Shown: one piece after another, positions 6,310-10,163 of the stretch
Numbering within the stretch: the first letter of the stretch is position 1
Layout: each line of letters begins with the position of its first letter
DNA from: an uncultured Chromatiaceae bacterium
Lineage (GTDB): Bacteria; Pseudomonadota; Gammaproteobacteria; Enterobacterales; Alteromonadaceae
Assembly: GCA_946482615.1 (NCBI GenBank)
Contig: CAMLSF010000128.1
Coordinates: 1 to 10,163 of the forward strand
Length of the DNA: 10,163 bases
Direction of reading: 5' to 3'
The notes under the pieces: model-generated
Told to the model about the DNA's origin: nothing
Databases searched by the model: none
What the model saw: only the letters and a program-made list of their open reading frames with translations
Made by a program: the position numbers and the translations under genes

Positions 6310-9164
6310 AAGCATTGTGCTTGCTGATCCTGGCTTTGCTCTGCTGCTCTGCCCAGGCTTTGCCCGGTCATTATTTAGCGCAACAACCAGCCAAAGGTGA
6401 CTTTGCGTTGGTCGGCAAAAGTGCTGTGGCAAGTATTCAACTGGATGATAAAGACCATAAAGGCTTAAAACGCGCCGTACAAAGTCTGCAACAGGATATT
6501 CAAAAAGTCAGCGGAAAGCGTTTAAGCATCAGCCCCAAAGCGGAAAACAAACAGCTGCTGATTATTGGCAGTCTGGGCAATAACTTACTGTTGGATCAAC
6601 TGGTTGCCTCAGGCAAGCTGGATGTCAGCACTATTCAGGGCCGCTGGGAAGCCTATTTGATTCAGGTGCTGGACCACCCCCTGCCAGGTGTTGAGCAGGC
6701 GTTGGTGATAGCTGGCAGCGATAAACGTGGTGCTATTTTTGGCGTTTATGATCTGGCCGAAACCATAGGGGTATCGCCCTGGCATTGGTGGGCCGATGTA
6801 CCAGTGAAACAGCAATCAGAGCTTTATATCAAAGCAGGCACCCGCCTGACTGATGCACCTAAAGTGAAGTACCGGGGCATCTTTTTAAACGACGAATACC
6901 CGGCGCTGACACAATGGACCACTGAGAAATTTGGTGGCTACAACAGCCAATTTTATTCGCATGTGTTTGAGCTGCTGCAGCGCCTCAAAGCAAACTTCCT
7001 TTGGCCTGCGATGTGGAACAACGCCTTTGCCGATGACGATCCACAAAACGCTATTCTGGCCGATGAAATGGGCATAGTGATGAGCAACAGCCATCACGAA
7101 CCTATGATGCGCGCCGACAAAGAATGGAACAGATACGGCAAAGGACCATGGGAATACTCCAGCAACCGCGACAATATCTATAAGTTCTGGCAAGAAGGTG
7201 CGCAGCGGCATAAAAACCTCGAAAGCATTTTTACTCTTGGCATGCGGGGGCAGGAAGATGAGCCGATGAGTGAAGGCGAAAACATTGGCCTGCTGGAACA
7301 AATTGTCGCTGACCAACGCCAGATCTTAACGGACACCTTTAAAGACAAGCCGATCACTGAAGTGCCACAAGTTTGGGCTTTGTACAAGGAAGTACAGGGC
7401 TTTTATGAGCGCGGTATGAGAGTACCGGACGATGTCACTTTGCTCTGGGCCGATGATAATTTTGGCAATATCCGCCGCCTGCCCACAGCGGAAGAACGTG
7501 GCCGCAAAGGTGGCGCTGGTGTGTATTACCACTTTGATTATGTCGGTGGCCCCCGCTCTTATCAGTGGATTAATACTGTGCCTGTGGCCAAAATCTGGGA
7601 GCAAATGAATTTAGCCTGGCAGTTTCAGGCCGACCGCATCTGGATAGTGAACGTAGGGGATTTAAAGCCGATGGAATTTCCGATCGACTTTTTCCTGCGT
7701 ATGGCCTGGAACCCACCGGCTTTTAACGCCGATAACTTAGCGCAATTTGCCGTCAATTGGGCCACACAACAATTCAGTGCAGAGCATGCGGCCAGCATAG
7801 CTGAACTGATCCAGGGCTATACCAGACACAATGGCCGTCGTAAGCCTGAAGCCATAGAAGCCACAACTTACAGCGTTTTGCATTATCAGGAAGCAGAGCG
7901 TATCAGCGCCGAACTTTCGGCTCTGGTGGAAAAATCTGACGAGTTGTTCCGCCAATTACCTGCTGAGCAACAGGACGCCTATATCCAGCTGGTGTCGCAT
8001 CCACTCAAAGCCAGTCAGGCCGTGTATGAATTAAACCGTGCTGTGGCGATGAATCAGTTGCATGGTGCGCAAGGCCGGATCAGCACAAACTATTGGGCCG
8101 ATCAGGCGCGTTTATGGTTTAAACAGGATGCAGAGCTGACGAGTCTGTATCACAAGCTGGGCGATGGCCGCTGGAATCATATGATGTCGCAGCCTCATCT
8201 GGGCTTTATCTACTGGCGGGCACCGGATGCGAACCGCATGCCGGCACTGACCAGTCTGGAAACCACAGCAGTGGCAGAAATGGGGGTCATGGCAGAAGGC
8301 TCAGCCAATTACTGGCCGGCGACAGACTACAAAGGGCAGCAACTGGCATTAGATAGCTTTTATCCGCAAGGCCAGCAACAGCGTAAGATTGAAGTCTTTA
8401 ACCGGGGCACTCAAACTTTTCCATTTAGCGCCAAAGCCTCAGCAGACTGGATAAAACTAAGTCATAGCAAAGGCCAGATTGAAGTGGCACAGACTATTCA
8501 GGTCAGCATTGACTGGAGCAAAGTAAAAACAGGTTTGAATGTCGGCGAAGTCCATGTGCAGGGTACAGGCTGGGGCGGTGCGAAAATTAAAGTGTCGGCC
8601 GTTCAACCAGAAACACAGCCAACTTCAGGTTTTGTTGAAGCTGATGGTTATATAGCGCTGGACGCAGCCAGTGCAAAGGTACAAGGCAATAACAAACACA
8701 GCTGGTGGCAATTGATCCCGGGCCATGGCCGTGGTGCCGCTTCTATGGCCGCCATGACAGAGCTGGATTATCAAATCAAAGACATCCGCAAAGCGCCTTA
8801 TCTGGAATACCCGCTGTATTTCCATTCCACTGGTGAATTCACTTTACATAGCCTGATAGCTCCGACTTTGGATCTGGTGCCTGGCCGGGGTTTGCGTTTT
8901 GCCGTCGCGTTGAATAATGACCAGCCCAAAGTGGTAGACAGTCTGGCGGATAAAAGTCCTGCTGTGTGGGATAACGCCGTATTGGATGGGGTCAGAACCA
9001 TCAAAAGCAGCATCAAAGTAGATAAAGCGGGCGAACATAAACTACGGATTTATCTGGTCGACCCGGCCTTAGTGCTGCAAAAACTGATGATTGATACGGG
9101 CGGCCTGAAACCCAGTTATTTAGGGCCAGAGCAAAGTAAAAGAATCGTGAAAACGGATAAATAA
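6306..9164 (+). CDS. GH115 xylan alpha-1,2-glucuronidase
   Basis: The family removes glucuronic or 4-O-methylglucuronic acid side groups from xylan and its fragments. The protein is 952 aa, normal for GH115. A Sec signal peptide ends near AQA (residues 16-18), so the enzyme is exported, probably to the periplasm. An N-terminal alpha/beta domain (about 25-180) is followed by a TIM-barrel catalytic domain (about 185-470). That domain has GIFLNDEYPAL (Asp196, Glu197), NFLWPAMWNNAF, MSNSHHEPM, LGMRGQEDEPM (Glu317, Asp318), Glu362 in YKEVQGF, LLWADDNFGNIRRLP (Asp383, Asp384) and a GVYYHFDYVGGPRSYQWIN block. The acidic residues named are catalytic candidates; I have not aligned them to a structure. 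A helical domain (about 475-630) and a C-terminal beta-sandwich region (about 680-940, starting a second part at GFVEADGY, residue 776) complete the usual order. The gene is translationally coupled to GH43 and lies 52 bp before transaldolase. Confidence 0.95.
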   Translation: MKALCLLILALLCCSAQALPGHYLAQQPAKGDFALVGKSAVASIQLDDKDHKGLKRAVQSLQQDIQKVSGKRLSISPKAENKQLLIIGSLGNNLLLDQLVASGKLDVSTIQGRWEAYLIQVLDHPLPGVEQALVIAGSDKRGAIFGVYDLAETIGVSPWHWWADVPVKQQSELYIKAGTRLTDAPKVKYRGIFLNDEYPALTQWTTEKFGGYNSQFYSHVFELLQRLKANFLWPAMWNNAFADDDPQNAILADEMGIVMSNSHHEPMMRADKEWNRYGKGPWEYSSNRDNIYKFWQEGAQRHKNLESIFTLGMRGQEDEPMSEGENIGLLEQIVADQRQILTDTFKDKPITEVPQVWALYKEVQGFYERGMRVPDDVTLLWADDNFGNIRRLPTAEERGRKGGAGVYYHFDYVGGPRSYQWINTVPVAKIWEQMNLAWQFQADRIWIVNVGDLKPMEFPIDFFLRMAWNPPAFNADNLAQFAVNWATQQFSAEHAASIAELIQGYTRHNGRRKPEAIEATTYSVLHYQEAERISAELSALVEKSDELFRQLPAEQQDAYIQLVSHPLKASQAVYELNRAVAMNQLHGAQGRISTNYWADQARLWFKQDAELTSLYHKLGDGRWNHMMSQPHLGFIYWRAPDANRMPALTSLETTAVAEMGVMAEGSANYWPATDYKGQQLALDSFYPQGQQQRKIEVFNRGTQTFPFSAKASADWIKLSHSKGQIEVAQTIQVSIDWSKVKTGLNVGEVHVQGTGWGGAKIKVSAVQPETQPTSGFVEADGYIALDAASAKVQGNNKHSWWQLIPGHGRGAASMAAMTELDYQIKDIRKAPYLEYPLYFHSTGEFTLHSLIAPTLDLVPGRGLRFAVALNNDQPKVVDSLADKSPAVWDNAVLDGVRTIKSSIKVDKAGEHKLRIYLVDPALVLQKLMIDTGGLKPSYLGPEQSKRIVKTDK

Positions 9165-9205
9165 CTGAAGCAAATTAGACCCCAAAGTAATACGAACGAA
9201 GGGGA

Positions 9206-9210
9206 AAGGA
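9206..9210 (+). promoter_or_regulatory. Transaldolase ribosome binding site
   Basis: AAGGA precedes the ATG at 9217 by 6 nt. The 52-bp gap after GH115 shows no hairpin with a T tract and no clear promoter, which suggests read-through from GH115. Confidence 0.65.
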
Positions 9211-9216
9211 ATTCAA

Positions 9217-10158
9217 ATGAATCAGCTAGAACAACTCAGCAAACTAACCACAGTAGTGGCGGACAGCGGTGATATTGCCGCTATCCAGCGGTTGCAACCC
9301 ACCGAAGCCACTACTAACCCATCGCTTATTTTGCAGGCCAGCCAGCAGCCTGAATATCAGCATTTATTGGTTAGCGCTTTAAAAGGCAATGAAACAGATA
9401 TAGACGCAGCCTGTGAGCAAGTCACAGTGAATTTTGGTTGTGAAATTTTGCGCCATATACCGGGCCGGGTCTCGACTGAAATTGACGCCCGTTTGTCTTT
9501 TGATACCGAAGCCAGTGTGACCAAGGCCTTAAGTATTATTGGTCGTTACCGCGCTGCAGGTGTGGATTCAAACAGAGTGCTGATTAAACTGGCCGCCACC
9601 TGGCAAGGCATTCAGGCCGCAGCCCGGCTGGAAAAACTTGGTATTCATTGCAACCTGACCCTGATTTTTAGTCTGGCTCAGGCCAAAGCCTGTGCTGATG
9701 CCGGCGTGACCTTAATTTCACCTTTTGTTGGCCGCATTCTGGACTGGTACAAACAAAACCAGCCAGAGCAGGATTTCTCCGGCGCCAAAGACCCGGGTGT
9801 GTTGTCGGTAAAAACTATTTATAACCATTACAAAAGCCATGGCATTCCGACCGTAGTGATGGGTGCCAGCTTTCGTAACGTCGATCAAATCCGCCAGTTA
9901 GCAGGCTGTGATCTGCTGACTATAGCCCCGAACTTATTGCTGCAACTCAAAGACTCGACAGAGCCTTTACCAGCAGCCTTGCAGCCAGTGAGTACCCAAA
10001 GCCCAGCCACACCAAAAGCCCTGAGTGAAGCACAATTTTTATGGCAACTGAATGAGGACGCCATGGCCACCGAAAAGCTGGCCGAAGGTATTCGCAAATT
10101 TGCCGTGGACCAGCGCAAGCTGGAACAACTGTTACACCACTTAGCCCAAAGCCGTTAG
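9217..10158 (+). CDS. tal: Transaldolase, TalA/TalB type
   Basis: Cytoplasmic class I aldolase-fold enzyme of the non-oxidative pentose phosphate pathway. It moves a dihydroxyacetone unit from sedoheptulose 7-phosphate to glyceraldehyde 3-phosphate. At 313 aa it matches the TalB class (317 in E. coli). The Schiff-base Lys124 is in [11 protein letters not shown]. Other active-site residues correspond to E. coli TalB: Asp16 (TTVVADSGD), Asn34 (ATTNPS), Glu88 (STEIDARLS), Thr148 (CNLTL), Ser168 and Arg173 ([12 protein letters not shown]). The C-terminal [16 protein letters not shown] is also typical. Placement at the end of a xylan-hydrolase unit suggests a copy induced with xylose metabolism rather than the housekeeping gene. 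That is inference; another tal may exist elsewhere. The stop lies 5 bp from the window edge, so a following gene, for example transketolase, cannot be seen. Confidence 0.97.
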   Translation: MNQLEQLSKLTTVVADSGDIAAIQRLQPTEATTNPSLILQASQQPEYQHLLVSALKGNETDIDAACEQVTVNFGCEILRHIPGRVSTEIDARLSFDTEASVTKALSIIGRYRAAGVDSNRVLIKLAATWQGIQAAARLEKLGIHCNLTLIFSLAQAKACADAGVTLISPFVGRILDWYKQNQPEQDFSGAKDPGVLSVKTIYNHYKSHGIPTVVMGASFRNVDQIRQLAGCDLLTIAPNLLLQLKDSTEPLPAALQPVSTQSPATPKALSEAQFLWQLNEDAMATEKLAEGIRKFAVDQRKLEQLLHHLAQSR

Positions 10159-10163
10159 GACCT

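Noticed and set aside
6885..7316. 143-aa minus-strand frame inside GH115
   Set aside because: It covers the most conserved part of the GH115 barrel on the opposite strand. No ribosome site or domain was found.

Overview
The window is a compact D-xylose/xylan utilisation locus from a gammaproteobacterium. Coding density is high and GC content looks close to 50%. XylA, XylB, XylR and transaldolase are full-length and recognisably similar to the E. coli proteins. The linked genes, a GH43 lipoprotein and a GH115 alpha-glucuronidase, point to a free-living polysaccharide degrader rather than an enteric. A marine or freshwater Alteromonadales/Chromatiales-type genus such as Rheinheimera is my guess; it rests on general resemblance, not on a search.

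Layout. The minus-strand unit reads xylB (1556-3010) then xylA (53-1372), with a probable intrinsic terminator at 11-30. Its gene order is reversed relative to E. coli xylAB, and the two genes are 183 bp apart. A 249-bp divergent region (3011-3259) holds two inverted repeats and an A-rich tract. It separates xylB from plus-strand xylR (3260-4456), which ends in a strong intrinsic terminator (4473-4507). A second plus-strand unit follows: GH43 lipoprotein (4627-6309), GH115 (6306-9164, overlapping by 4 nt) and transaldolase (9217-10158). The window ends 5 bp after the transaldolase stop, so the unit may continue.

How the genes fit together. GH115 would strip (4-O-methyl)glucuronic acid from xylan fragments. 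GH43 would release xylose and/or arabinose from the debranched oligosaccharides at the cell envelope. XylA and XylB would convert xylose to xylulose 5-phosphate, and transaldolase serves the non-oxidative pentose phosphate pathway that absorbs it. XylR would sense xylose and activate both flanking units. A short motif, ATTTTC(A/G)TAA, sits 25-26 nt upstream of -10-like hexamers in front of both xylB and GH43, and is a candidate XylR half-site.

No undescribed defence, mobile or RNA system is visible. Every gene belongs to a known family. The items worth a second look are regulatory sequences and gene organisation.
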